A stretch of 64,000 nucleotides of DNA from Catellatospora tritici (GTDB lineage: Bacteria > Actinomycetota > Actinomycetes > Mycobacteriales > Micromonosporaceae), in assembly GCF_019083965.1 (NCBI RefSeq), contig NZ_JAHRCY010000016.1, forward strand, positions 124,001 through 188,000. Direction: 5' to 3'. Shown piece by piece: positions 9,555-18,745 of this stretch (position 1 is the stretch's first letter; every line of letters starts with the position of its first letter). The position numbers were made by a program, and so were the translations under genes. The notes beneath the pieces are model-generated. The model was not told where the DNA came from. It was given only the letters and a program-made list of their open reading frames with translations, and did no database searches.

Positions 9555-10580
9555 TCAGCGGCCGGCAGGTCGGGCCGCGGACGGACCGGTCGAGGCGCGT
9601 AGCGCGATCGGCGGCGCGATCAGCAGGTGCCGCGGTGCCGACGTGGGCTCGGCGATACGCTGCAGGAGCAGCTCCACCGCGCGGGCCCCCATGTCGTGGG
9701 CGGGCACGTCGGCGGCGGTCAGCGGTGGGCGGAAGTCCTCGGCCCAGTGCTGAGCGACCACGCCGGTGATGGAGAAGTCTCGCGGCACGGCTAGGCCGGC
9801 GTCGTCGAGGGCTCGCTGCATCCCGGGCAGGGCAGCCTCGTTGATGGTCGCGACGGCGGTTATCTGCGGGTGGTCGGCGAGCAGCTGTTCCATGCACGCC
9901 TGCCCTGCGGTGGTCTCGTCGGCGCAGCACACCGCGAGGCCGCTGAGGTCGCGTTGGGCGACCGCGTCGGTGAACCCCGCCAGCGCCCGGTGGCCGGGGC
10001 CGTAGCCGGCGGCGACGAGCTCCTGGGAGCGGTTGATCAACGCGATGTGCCGGTGGCCCAGGTCCGCCAGGTGGTGGACGCAGCGGCCGATCAGGCCGGC
10101 GTAGTCGACGTCGACCCAGGACATGTGCTCAGGGTGCGCGGTGCGGCCGATGGTCACGAACGGCGTGCCGGTCTGCTGCAGCCGGGCCACCCGTGCGTCC
10201 TCGAGCCGGATCTCCATCAGGATGACGCCGTCGACGCGCTGACCGGTGATGACGCGTTCGAAGGACCGGTCGTGGTCACCACCCGACGGCGACAGCAGCA
10301 CGTCGAGGTCCACGCGCGCGGCGGCCTCCACGACGCTGGCCACGAAGCCCAGCTGCATGTCGGTCAGGCGCCGGCTCGCCGGCGGGATGACCAGTCCCAG
10401 AGTGCGCGTGCGGCCTTCCTTGAGCGCGCGGGCGGCGGCGTTGGGCCGGTAACCCGCCTCGGCGATGACCTGCTCGATGCGCCTGCGCGTCTCCGCCGAC
10501 ACGGTTCGCCGACCGCTGAGCGCGTAGGACACCGTACTGCGCGACACTCCGGCCAGCCGCGCGATCTCGCCGATGTTCAC
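9555..10580 (-). CDS. LacI-family transcriptional regulator
   Basis: A 341-residue repressor. The N-terminal helix-turn-helix (IGEIARLAGVSRSTVSYALS, residues about 3-22) and hinge helix (YRPNAAARALKEGRT) are classic LacI. The periplasmic-binding-protein-like sensor domain follows (LGLVIPP to about residue 325). I chose GTG 10578-10580 because a run of G with GGAG sits 5 bases upstream. It lies between the GH39-like gene and the ABC importer operon and probably represses both in response to an imported sugar. A degenerate copy of the operator box (10654-10665, about 9 of 12 matches) upstream hints at autoregulation. Confidence 0.9.
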   Translation of the reverse strand: MNIGEIARLAGVSRSTVSYALSGRRTVSAETRRRIEQVIAEAGYRPNAAARALKEGRTRTLGLVIPPASRRLTDMQLGFVASVVEAAARVDLDVLLSPSGGDHDRSFERVITGQRVDGVILMEIRLEDARVARLQQTGTPFVTIGRTAHPEHMSWVDVDYAGLIGRCVHHLADLGHRHIALINRSQELVAAGYGPGHRALAGFTDAVAQRDLSGLAVCCADETTAGQACMEQLLADHPQITAVATINEAALPGMQRALDDAGLAVPRDFSITGVVAQHWAEDFRPPLTAADVPAHDMGARAVELLLQRIAEPTSAPRHLLIAPPIALRASTGPSAARPAGR

Positions 10581-10989
10581 AGGCTCTCCCCCCACCACGT
10601 TGTTTATACCTTGCCCGCGCGGCTTCGCCATGCGGCAACCACGGCGAGCGTAGTCGAACCGATCCACAACATCGAGGAGAGGCCGTATCTCCTTGCCGCC
10701 ATTTCTTCGGTCGCAGCATGACACGGTGGTGTGTACCGAGACGGCATCTCCCCATTGACCCAGCCGATGCGGAGCCCTATCGTCGATCGAACCGATTCGC
10801 CGAATCGGTTCGACACAACCGCGTAACGGGTTGGCAACGGCCGCAGGTCGCCGGTAGGCCACCCCGACGCTCCCAAGCCGGACGCCACCTCGACAGCGGA
10901 CCGCGACGCAAGGCGGACCGCGCCCGCCCCGAACTGGGTCGGCTCGCCGAGACGGCGCACGGTGACCTGTGCTGATGAAGGGAATGTCC
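10581..10989. other. Divergent regulatory region, LacI / ABC importer
   Basis: About 410 bases between the start of the LacI gene (minus) and the solute-binding protein gene (plus). No gene is seen. It holds the tandem operator at 10787-10813 and a degenerate box at 10654-10665. Confidence 0.6.
10787..10813. promoter_or_regulatory. Tandem LacI operator, 13-bp inverted repeat
   Basis: Two abutting boxes, CGAACCGATTCG (10788-10799) and CGAATCGGTTCG (10801-10812). Together they form a 13-bp perfect inverted repeat around a single central C. Each box fits CGAAYCGRTTCG, as do the palindromes upstream of the glycosidase. Placed about 180 bases before the importer start. Confidence 0.65.
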
Positions 10990-12240
10990 ATGCGCTCAAC
11001 CACGGCCAGGCGGCGTGTCCTGGCTCTCGCCCTGACAGCAGCGGCCGTCACGGCCGGCACGGCCGCCTGCTCCTCGACCGACCCCGCCAACGACCCCGCC
11101 AGTACCACCTACACGATCTGGGACCCATACCCCCAGTACGACGGCAGCTCCGACTGGGCCAAACTGCTGAACAAGTGCGGCACCGACGCGGGCGTGACCA
11201 TCACCCGCACGGGCTACGACACCACCGACCTGACGAACAAGGTGCTGCTGGCCGCCCAGCAGGGCAACGCACCCGACGTGCTGATCGTCGACAACCCGGT
11301 CATTTCCACCCTGGCCGAAGCCGGTGTACTCGCCTCCTCCGACGACACCAAGCTCGACACCGCGGCGATCTCGCCGAATCTGCTCGGCGCGGGTCAGAGC
11401 GGTGGCAAGACCTACGGTATCCCGATCGGCGCGAACACCCTGGCGCTGTACTACAACAAGGCCGTCCTGCAGGCCGCCAGTGTCGACATCGCCTCGGTGA
11501 CCGACTGGAAGTCGCTGACCGCGGCCCTGGCCAAGGTCAAGGCGGCGGGCAAGAAGGGCATCACCTTCTCTGCCATCGGCACCGAGGAGGGCAGCTTCCA
11601 GTTCCTGCCCTGGTACTGGGGCTCGGGAGCGAACCTGACCCAGCTCGACTCGCCGCAGGCCGTGGCCGCGGTGTCGCTGTGGACCGACTGGCTCAAGCAG
11701 GGCTACGCCCCGAACTCGGTCATCAACAACACCCAGACCACCAGCTGGCAGGAGTTCGCCACCGGTGACTACGCCTTCGCCGAGAACGGCACCTGGCAGC
11801 TGGGCAACGCCGAGAAGGCCGGCTTCGAGTACGGCATCATCCCGGTGCCCGCGATCGACGGCGGCACCGCCGCCGCCCCCACCGGTGGCGAGTTCGTCAG
11901 CGTGCCCGTCCAGAAGGACACCGCCCGCTACGCCACCACACAGAAGCTCGTATCGTGCCTGGCCTCGACCGACAACTCCCTGGCCACCGTCACCGCGCTG
12001 AACTACATCGCCCCCACCGAGGCGGTGCAGGCCAAGCAGGTCGCCGCCAACGCAGAGCTTCAGGTGTGGGTCGACGCGGTAAAGGCCGCCAAGGGCCGCA
12101 CCGGCGACAACCTCGGCACCAAGTACCCCAAGATCTCCCAGCAGCTGTGGACCGCAGTGCAGGCGACGCTCAGCGGGTCGAAGACCCCACAGGCGGCCCT
12201 GACCGACGCCCAGACCGCGGCCGCCGCGGCGACCAAGTGA
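10990..12240 (+). CDS. ABC sugar-importer solute-binding lipoprotein
   Basis: A 416-residue extracellular solute-binding protein of the type 1 (MalE-like) class. The N-terminus is a basic, hydrophobic lipoprotein signal ending TAGTAAC, so Cys near residue 26 would be lipidated. The mature part shows the expected features: NKVLLAAQQGNAPDVLIVD, GIPIGANTLALYYNK and FAENGTWQLGNAEKAGFEYG. ATG 10990 is preferred because GAAGGGA lies 6 bases upstream; ATG 10984 would touch the RBS. It is the first gene of an operon with MalF- and MalG-type permeases and a GH63-like hydrolase. It captures an oligosaccharide outside the membrane; the ligand is unknown. Confidence 0.92.
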   Translation: MRSTTARRRVLALALTAAAVTAGTAACSSTDPANDPASTTYTIWDPYPQYDGSSDWAKLLNKCGTDAGVTITRTGYDTTDLTNKVLLAAQQGNAPDVLIVDNPVISTLAEAGVLASSDDTKLDTAAISPNLLGAGQSGGKTYGIPIGANTLALYYNKAVLQAASVDIASVTDWKSLTAALAKVKAAGKKGITFSAIGTEEGSFQFLPWYWGSGANLTQLDSPQAVAAVSLWTDWLKQGYAPNSVINNTQTTSWQEFATGDYAFAENGTWQLGNAEKAGFEYGIIPVPAIDGGTAAAPTGGEFVSVPVQKDTARYATTQKLVSCLASTDNSLATVTALNYIAPTEAVQAKQVAANAELQVWVDAVKAAKGRTGDNLGTKYPKISQQLWTAVQATLSGSKTPQAALTDAQTAAAAATK

Positions 12241-12258
12241 CCCGATAGCGCCACGGTC

Positions 12259-13242
12259 ATGAACCTCCGGACACAGACACCGCCTACCCGGCCTGTGGAC
12301 GGCCCGAGCGGGGCGGCGTTCAGCGCCGCCCCGCCGCGGGCCGCCCGCCACGGCGCGGCTCGCGTCAACACGCAGGTGGCCGCATGGGCGTTCCTCGCCC
12401 CCATCACCGTCTACCTGATCGCGTTCTACGCCTACCCGCTCTACCGCAACCTCGACCTGAGCCTGCGCCAGTACACCGTGCGCTCCTTCGTACACGGCGA
12501 CGCGGCGTTCATCGGGCTCGACAACTACCGCACGGTCCTGGACGACGCCACGTTCTGGCCCGCGCTGCTGCAGACCGTCACGTTCACCCTGGTGTCGCTG
12601 GCACTGCAGTTCTTCATCGGGATGGCACTGGCGGTCTTCTTCACCCAGCACTTCCGGCTGTCGGCCACCTTGCGAGCGCTGTTCCTCGTGCCGTGGCTGC
12701 TGCCGCTGATCGTGTCCGCGTCGACCTGGTCGTGGATGCTCAACAGCGACTCCGGGATCGTCAACAGCGCCCTGGGCCTGCTCGGCGCGGACCAGGTCAA
12801 CTGGCTCACCTCGCCGGACTGGTCGCTGATCTCGGTAATCATTGCGAATGTCTGGATCGGCATACCGTTCAACCTGGTCGTGCTCTACAGCGGTCTGCAG
12901 GGCATCTCCCCGCAGGTCCACGAAGCCGCCGCGCTGGACGGCGCCACCGGCTGGCAGCGGTTCTGGCGGGTCACGTTCCCGCTGCTGCGCCCTGTCTCGG
13001 CGATAACGCTGCTGCTGGGCCTGGTCTATACCCTCAAGGTCTTCGACATCATCTGGATCATGACCAAGGGCGGGCCGGTGGACTCGTCCACCACCTTCGC
13101 CACGTGGTCCTACCGGCTCGGGTTCGGCAATCCGCTACCCGCGTTCGGACCCGGCGCCGCCGTCGGCAACCTACTGATCATCACGGCGGTCGTCTTCGGC
13201 CTGATCTACATCCGCGTTCAGCGAAGGCAGCAGCAGTCATGA
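12259..13242 (+). CDS. ABC sugar-importer permease, MalF type
   Basis: A 327-residue inner-membrane permease with six to seven hydrophobic segments. The EAA loop that docks the ATPase is clear (HEAAALDGATGWQRFWRVTF, about residues 222-241). The N-terminal 40 residues are a polar cytoplasmic extension. It begins 19 bases after the binding-protein gene and overlaps the MalG-type gene by 4 bases (ATGA). No ATPase gene is in the operon, so the importer probably uses a shared MsiK-like ATPase encoded elsewhere, as is common in actinomycetes. Confidence 0.93.
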   Translation: MNLRTQTPPTRPVDGPSGAAFSAAPPRAARHGAARVNTQVAAWAFLAPITVYLIAFYAYPLYRNLDLSLRQYTVRSFVHGDAAFIGLDNYRTVLDDATFWPALLQTVTFTLVSLALQFFIGMALAVFFTQHFRLSATLRALFLVPWLLPLIVSASTWSWMLNSDSGIVNSALGLLGADQVNWLTSPDWSLISVIIANVWIGIPFNLVVLYSGLQGISPQVHEAAALDGATGWQRFWRVTFPLLRPVSAITLLLGLVYTLKVFDIIWIMTKGGPVDSSTTFATWSYRLGFGNPLPAFGPGAAVGNLLIITAVVFGLIYIRVQRRQQQS

Positions 13243-14056
13243 CCCCGAAGACGACCTGGTGGAAGACCGCTGCCGGCCTCGCGGCGACCGCGGTGATGCT
13301 GTTCCCGGTCTACTGGATGATCAACGTGTCGTTCACGGCTGACCAACGGATGCGCAAGAGCCCGCCCGACTGGTTCCCTGTCGGCGGCACCCTCGACGGC
13401 TACCGCTCCGTCCTCGACCAGCAACTGCCGTACCTGGGCACCAGCCTGATCGTCGGGCTGGGCACCGTCGCGCTCACTCTGGCCATCGCCGCACCGGCGG
13501 GGTTCGCCCTGGCCAAGCTGCGCCCCCGGGGAGGCGGCGTGCTCAGCTTCCTGCTGCTGGTCGCGCAGATGATCCCCGGGATCATCATGGCGATGGGCTA
13601 CTACGCCTTCCTGCTCAACATCGGCATGCTCAACACCCTCACCGGCCTGATCATCGCCGACACCACCATCGCGGTGCCGTTCGCGGTCCTCATCTTCACC
13701 GCGTTTATGAGCGGCATCCCTCACGAGGTCATGCACGCCGCCGTGGTGGACGGCGCCGGCCCCGCCCGCACGTTCTGGTCGGTGGTCATGCCCGTCAGCC
13801 GCAACGCCACCGTCACCGTGTCGCTGTTCGCGTTCCTGTGGGCGTGGTCGGACTTCGTCTTCGCCAGCACGCTCGACAGCGGCGGCCCGCTGCGACCGAT
13901 CACCCTGGGCATCTACCACTACATCGGCAACAACAACCAGGAATGGAATGCGATCATGGCCACCGCGGTCGTGGCGTCGATCCCGCGACCGTCCTGCTCA
14001 TCCTCGCCCAGCGCTACGTCGCCACCGGCGTCACCGCAGGAGCAGTCAAGGACTGA
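13239..14056 (+). pseudogene. ABC sugar-importer permease, MalG type, frameshifted near the 3' end
   Basis: The first 249 residues are a normal MalG-type permease (FPVYWMINVSFTADQRM; EAA loop HAAVVDGAGPARTFWSVVMP). At about 13985 the frame breaks. The expected C-terminus (ATVLLILAQRYVATGVTAGA) continues in the neighbouring frame to a TGA at 14054-14056, which would give the usual 272 residues. One missing base explains this. As sequenced, the original frame meets no stop and runs in frame into the downstream hydrolase, a predicted 887-residue fusion. This may be a sequencing error in a working gene. The C-terminal helix is needed for family topology, so a real deletion would probably damage the importer. 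Confidence 0.8.
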
Positions 14057-14171
14057 CCCCCCGCCTTACAGCCGGGCCCGGCGCCGCGCTCCGGCTGCCC
14101 TGACGCCTGCCTTCGCGCCGCCACCAACGGTCGGCCGGACCAACACGCCGCACGCAGAAAGAGGCCACACC

Positions 14172-15902
14172 ATGACAGTCGCCCCACAGGGCCCGGAGTT
14201 CTCCCTCCGCGAGATCCCCTTCAGCCACAGCGGGTCGTGGTTCAACTTCTCACCGGTGATCGCCGAGAAGATTTATGCGGACGACGTGCACCTGGTATCC
14301 CACCAGAACGGCCTGCACCCCATCCTGCGGCTGGTGCCGGTCGCGGGGGACCGGCACCAGCGCCGGCACACCACCGTCACCGGCACGCCCGCCCAGCTGA
14401 CCTGGCACCACCCACACGGCGCCATCGCACTGGCCTACGACAGCGCCGACACCGTGCGGATCACCGGTATCGGACTCAACCTGCTCGTCGCCGCCGCAAG
14501 CCCTTCCCTGACCCCGTTCAGCGGCCCCTACTTCTACCCCGACCCGGTCGACGGCTCCCACGTCTACACCGTGTACGAGACCGGCCGCCGCTACCGCATC
14601 ACCGTCCTGGCCGGCCGCCTGGCCGAGGTCACCGGCGGACAGTCACTCGGCCTGGCCGAGCGCGGCGTCGTCTGCACCGGCGACGACCTACCGTGGGAGA
14701 TCGCGATCGAGGAGTACGAGACCGCCCGCGCTCCCTACCGTCCCGAACGGTCCTTCGCCGAGGTCCACAAAAGTGCCCAGGCGGCGTACGGTGCGTTCGT
14801 CGACGCCGTCGCCCCCTGGCGCGACGCAGAGACCCCGGCCGCGGAACTGGCCGCCTATGTCCTGTGGTCGGCGACCGTACGCCCCGCCGGATTCCTCGCC
14901 CGGCCGGCAGTGCTCATGTCCAAGCACTGGATGAACAAGATCTGGAGCTGGGACCACTGCTTCAACGCCCTCGCCCTGGCCTCGGGGCAACCGGACCTGG
15001 CCTGGGACCAATTTCAAACCCCGTTCGACCACCAGGACGCCGCCGGCGCCCTACCGGACTCGGTCACCCATTCGGAGATCCTCTACAACTTCGTCAAACC
15101 CCCGATCCACGGCTGGGCACTGCACCGACTGCGACGCCACCTGCACTTGAACCCCGACGACCTGCTCCAGGTATACGGGAGCCTGGCCGACTGGACACGG
15201 TTCTGGCTCGAGCACCGCCGCACTCACAACAGCCCACTGGCGCACTACCAGCATGGCAACGACAGCGGCTGGGACAACGCCACCTGCTTCGACCCCGAGC
15301 GCGTCATCGAATCGGCCGACCTGGCGGCCTTCCTGGTGCTGCAACTGCGCGAGCTCGCCGACCTGGCCACCGAACTCGGCCTCGACTCCGACGCCGCCGA
15401 CTGGCGGCGCAAAGCCCAGCAGATGCAGGCCGACATGATCGAAAACCTTTGGACCGGACAGCGATTCCGCGCCCGCAGCGCACTGTCAGGCCAGACCTGG
15501 ACCAGCGACAGCCTGCTCGACCTGATGCCGATAATCCTCGGTGCCGAACTGGATCCCGCCATCGCCGAAGCCTTGGCCCAGCGCATCAGCGCCCACCTCA
15601 CCCCCTACGGTCTAGCCACCGAGCTGCCGACCTCAGCGCACTACACAGCCGACGGCTACTGGCGTGGCCCCATCTGGGCACCCGTGACGGTACTCATCGA
15701 AGACGGCCTGCGTCGTGCCGGCCATACCGGGCTCGCCGACCACATCAGCAACACCTTTCGCGCCCTGTGTGAGAAGTCCGGCTTCGCCGAGAACTTCGAC
15801 GCTCTGACCGGGTCCGGTCTGCGCGACCGCGCCTACACGTGGACCGCCAGCGCGTACCTCGTCCTCTCCGCAGCCCACCAGCAGCGGCACTCGCACCATT
15901 GA
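14172..15902 (+). CDS. GH63-like alpha-glucosidase family hydrolase
   Basis: A 576-residue cytoplasmic enzyme with no signal peptide. An N-terminal beta-sandwich (to about 200) precedes an (alpha/alpha)6 barrel. The barrel holds KIWSWDHCFNALAL, the acidic motif GNDSGWDNATCFDPE and YWRGPIWAPV, hallmarks of GH63 and related inverting glucosidases. The final segment FAENFDALTGSGLRDRAYTW is also typical. ATG 14172 has RBS AGAAAGAGG. As last gene of the importer operon it likely cleaves the imported oligosaccharide; related enzymes act on glucosyl- or mannosylglycerate or alpha-glucosides. The frame is open upstream into the shifted MalG gene, which I regard as an artefact of the MalG deletion. 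Confidence 0.85.
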   Translation: MTVAPQGPEFSLREIPFSHSGSWFNFSPVIAEKIYADDVHLVSHQNGLHPILRLVPVAGDRHQRRHTTVTGTPAQLTWHHPHGAIALAYDSADTVRITGIGLNLLVAAASPSLTPFSGPYFYPDPVDGSHVYTVYETGRRYRITVLAGRLAEVTGGQSLGLAERGVVCTGDDLPWEIAIEEYETARAPYRPERSFAEVHKSAQAAYGAFVDAVAPWRDAETPAAELAAYVLWSATVRPAGFLARPAVLMSKHWMNKIWSWDHCFNALALASGQPDLAWDQFQTPFDHQDAAGALPDSVTHSEILYNFVKPPIHGWALHRLRRHLHLNPDDLLQVYGSLADWTRFWLEHRRTHNSPLAHYQHGNDSGWDNATCFDPERVIESADLAAFLVLQLRELADLATELGLDSDAADWRRKAQQMQADMIENLWTGQRFRARSALSGQTWTSDSLLDLMPIILGAELDPAIAEALAQRISAHLTPYGLATELPTSAHYTADGYWRGPIWAPVTVLIEDGLRRAGHTGLADHISNTFRALCEKSGFAENFDALTGSGLRDRAYTWTASAYLVLSAAHQQRHSHH

Positions 15903-16127
15903 CTGCCGGCGGCCGCCCGTCGGTTCGGACACCCGTGAACGCTCATGTGCTGACCCGCGACGGGGACCAGCATCGAATTGGGCGCTCAAGCTTCGGCCGG
16001 CCGATCCCGCAACCAGGTGATATGCCCCTGGCCTACGACCGTGGAGCGAAAACGAGGCGATGACCGGCCGGGCGTACACCAACACCCAGCCGACCAGGAC
16101 ACCAGGCAGGCACGCAGTTTTCCCAGT

Positions 16128-16640
16128 TCACCAACAGACAGGAGGCACACCCGTGAGGTCCCAGCCGAGCCCGACGAGGACGACCTGGTCGCGGCCGTGC
16201 CGTTCGCGGGAGAGCTGCCCTGTCTTGCTCATCTGAACGGCGGTCATCTCGGCGCCGCGGGCGTCGCCCAGATGGGTGTTGTGTGCCCAGGCCACGGCCT
16301 TGGCGTCCGGGCCGTGGTGGGCATCGATCCGGTCGAGGGTGTCGGCCATGTGCACGTAGCGCACATTCCATGTGACGGCCGGTTGAATCCGCCCAGTTCG
16401 GTCCACGACGTTCGCCGCGCACTGCACCAACACCGCATGCTCGGCTCGATGGGCCGGGCCGGCACCGCCGCCATGGAATCGTTCCTCGGTCTGCTGCACA
16501 ACAACCTGCTGGTGCGGCAGACCGTCGCGGTAGGAAGCGCTGTTGCGCGGGTGCCACACCACGGCGACCCCGATCATCTCCGCCGGGAACCGGAAACCGA
16601 CGAATGCCGGCCTCGTCGGGCGCCATGGCCACAATATCGT
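16128..16640 (-). pseudogene. Erythromycin-esterase-like fragment
   Basis: The reverse strand carries WNVRYVHMADTLDRIDAHHG, then AKAVAWAHNTHLGDAR and GQLSRERHGRDQVVLVGLG. These are the conserved central motifs of the erythromycin esterase (EreA/SuccF) family, including the HNxH catalytic area. Sequence before this is weakly similar at best, and the C-terminal third is replaced by unrelated sequence ending at 16128. The family typically has about 400 residues, so this is a fragment. No macrolide resistance role can be inferred. Confidence 0.5.
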
Positions 16641-16931
16641 CAAACTTAAATTGACAGTTTTGTGTTCGCGAGGAACGCTATGTGTCATGCATTGGTCACG
16701 GAAGCCGGGCATCTGGACCAGTCGCTGCTCAGAACGCCGCGGACCTGCGCGGTGTGTGGTCACGTGCGGACGGTCAGGTCACCCAGCCGTCCGAGGGCAC
16801 CGGCGGGACGAGTGCCACCACATCGGCGACCACACCCACAACCACCAGCCGGCACGCCGTGGGCATGTCGCGCGCGAGCGCGACTCCACGGCCCGTCCCC
16901 CATTTGTGCGGGGAATGAAGGAGACAGACCC
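16641..16931. other. Leader region of the esterase gene
   Basis: About 290 bases without a recognisable gene. An AT-rich patch near 16640-16690 may be the promoter. The RBS of the following gene lies at about 16917-16924. Confidence 0.4.
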
Positions 16932-18263
16932 ATGAAGATCAAACGAAAGCTGCTGCTCGCCCTCGCCGCAGCCTTGGCGGCGGCCGGTGTCACGATCCCG
17001 GCGGTTCAACCCGCCTTCGCGGCTTCGCTGGTCGAGGTGCCGAACTTCGGCAGTAACCCGGGCGGCATGCGCATGCACATCTACGTGCCGGACTCCCGTC
17101 CGGCCAATCCCGCGATAGTGGTGGCCATGCACGGCTGCGGGGGCTCCGGCCCCGGCTTCTACTCGGGCAGCGAGTTCGCGTCGCTGGCCAATCAGTACGG
17201 CTTCATCGTCATCTACCCGAGCGCGATGCAGGAGGCCGGGTTCGGCCGATGCTTCGACACGTGGTCGGAAGCCGCCAAGCGCCGCGACGGCGGCAGCGAT
17301 CCGGTCTCGATCATGTCGATGATCGCCTACACCGTGGTCCAGTACGGCGGTGACCAGAACCGCGTCTACGCCACGGGAAGTTCCTCCGGCGGCATGATGA
17401 CCCAGCACATGCTCGCCCTCTACCCGGACAAGTTCAAGGCCGGAGCGGCGTTCATGGGCGTGCCGTTCAACTGTTTCGCCAACGCGGCCGACTACCCGCC
17501 CGGAAGCAGCCAGTGCACGGGCGGAGGCATGAACCGGACCCCGCAGCAGTGGGGCGACGCGGTGCGGCAGGTCAACCCGAGCTTCACCGGCACGCGGCCC
17601 CGAGTGCAGTTGTGGCACGGCACCAGCGACACCCTCGTGCCGTACTCGTTGCTGCAGGAATCAGTCGAGCAGTGGACCAACGTGCACGGGCTCAGTCAGA
17701 CCCCCACCTCCTCCGACACCCCGCAGGCCAACTGGAACCGCCGTCGCTTCGCCAACTCGTCGGGCACAGTGCAGGTCGAGGCGCTCAGCATCCAGGGGGC
17801 TGGTCACACCTTGCCATCGAGCGGCATGGCAGCATCTGCCATCGCGTTCTTCGGCTTGACCACCACAGGCCCGAGCACCCCGCCCAGCCCGAGCACCCCG
17901 CCGAGCCCGAGCACCCCGCCGAGCCCGAGCACCCCGCCCGGATCCGGTTCCTGCCGCGTCACCAGCGCCATCGATGCGTGGAACACCGGACTGGTCGAGA
18001 ACATCACCGTCACGAACACCGCCAACGCTGGGATCAACGGCTGGTCTCTGGTCTTCACCCTGCCCAGCGGCCAGGTCATCACCTCGGGCTGGAATGCGGG
18101 CTATTCACCGGCCTCGGGGCAGGTGACCGCCAGGAACCTGGCGTACAACGCCAGCATCCCCGCCAACGGATCCGTCAGCATCGGCTTCCAGGCAAACCAC
18201 ACCGGTAACGCCGGAAAGCCCACCTCATTCACCCTCAACGGCGTGGCCTGCGTTATCGCCTGA
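16932..18263 (+). CDS. Secreted CE1-like esterase with CBM2
   Basis: A 443-residue exported enzyme. The signal peptide ends AFA at residue 30. The alpha/beta hydrolase domain is of the PHB-depolymerase/feruloyl or acetylxylan esterase type (CE1, LpqC-like). It has an oxyanion segment VAMHGCGG, nucleophile elbow GSSSGG (Ser151), Asp233 in HGTSD and His292 in GAGHTLP. A linker of repeated PSTPPS units (about 312-335) joins a C-terminal CBM2 cellulose-binding domain (about 338-441) with aromatic residues in GWSLVF and SGWNAG. ATG 16932 has RBS GAAGGAGA. It probably removes acyl side chains from plant xylan and fits the neighbouring glycosidase locus. No LacI box is seen upstream. Confidence 0.9.
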   Translation: MKIKRKLLLALAAALAAAGVTIPAVQPAFAASLVEVPNFGSNPGGMRMHIYVPDSRPANPAIVVAMHGCGGSGPGFYSGSEFASLANQYGFIVIYPSAMQEAGFGRCFDTWSEAAKRRDGGSDPVSIMSMIAYTVVQYGGDQNRVYATGSSSGGMMTQHMLALYPDKFKAGAAFMGVPFNCFANAADYPPGSSQCTGGGMNRTPQQWGDAVRQVNPSFTGTRPRVQLWHGTSDTLVPYSLLQESVEQWTNVHGLSQTPTSSDTPQANWNRRRFANSSGTVQVEALSIQGAGHTLPSSGMAASAIAFFGLTTTGPSTPPSPSTPPSPSTPPSPSTPPGSGSCRVTSAIDAWNTGLVENITVTNTANAGINGWSLVFTLPSGQVITSGWNAGYSPASGQVTARNLAYNASIPANGSVSIGFQANHTGNAGKPTSFTLNGVACVIA

Positions 18264-18274
18264 TCGACACGACC

Positions 18275-18310
18275 GCGGGGGGTGGGGCTCCGTCCGGCAC
18301 CACCCCCCGC
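18275..18310 (+). terminator. Terminator hairpin after the esterase gene
   Basis: An 11-bp perfect stem (GCGGGGGGTGG / CCACCCCCCGC) with a 14-base loop, starting 12 bases after the stop codon. No T-run, as usual in high-GC actinomycetes. Confidence 0.7.
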
Positions 18311-18524
18311 CTGCCGCTCACCCTGCGGTTTTCGGATCAAGCGGCCGCCGGTGCGGCGGGTTGCGCGGGTGAGGTGTCGTCATCGCCGGAGTTGCCTCGC
18401 GTCGCTTGGATATCGCGGGCGACGGCCTGACCGAGGATGTGGCCGTCTCACGTGTACCGCTGAGTACCGCAACGGCGCTCCTACATACCGGGCATGCCAT
18501 CACCGACGGACAAGCACCTGCCAG

Positions 18525-18740
18525 ACCTGGCAGGTCATCGACCTCGTCACCGGTCGCGACGCGACGGCGTTGCCGACGTGGCCGGCCGCGCATCCTGGGG
18601 CTGAGGTGATCTGCCGCGACCGGGCTGGCTCCTACGCCGACGGCGCCCGCACCAGCGCCTCGACGCCGTCCAGGTCGCCGACCGGTTCCACCTGTGGCAG
18701 AACCTCACCGCTGGAGCCGACGAACCCGCTAACGGCATAG
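18525..18740 (+). pseudogene. ISL3-family transposase remnant
   Basis: Two adjacent frames encode consecutive pieces of an ISL3 transposase core: VIDLVTGRDATALPTW then AEVICRDRAGSYADGAR, and after a frame change DAVQVADRFHLWQNL. The catalytic-core fragment aligns with the same region of the complete element at 55.2-56.8 kb, but the sequence is different. No terminal repeats are visible. Dead remnant, ending just before the histidine kinase gene. Confidence 0.6.
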
Positions 18741-18745
18741 CGGCC

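Noticed and set aside
10996..12921. 641-codon open frame on the minus strand opposite the binding protein and MalF genes
   Set aside because: Arg/Gly/Val-rich shadow frame caused by GC-biased third positions; the plus-strand genes have clear family motifs.
14237..15772. 511-codon plus-strand frame inside the GH63-like gene
   Set aside because: Extremely Arg/Pro-rich, no RBS, fully covered by the GH63-like coding sequence in another frame.
12384..15902. A natural permease-hydrolase fusion protein of over 1100 residues
   Set aside because: The first part is a shadow of MalF, and the continuation past 13985 lacks the MalG C-terminus, which is present one frame away; a one-base deletion is simpler.
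17870..17945. Short direct repeats resembling a mini CRISPR or tandem array
   Set aside because: They encode the PSTPPS linker repeats between the esterase and CBM2 domains.
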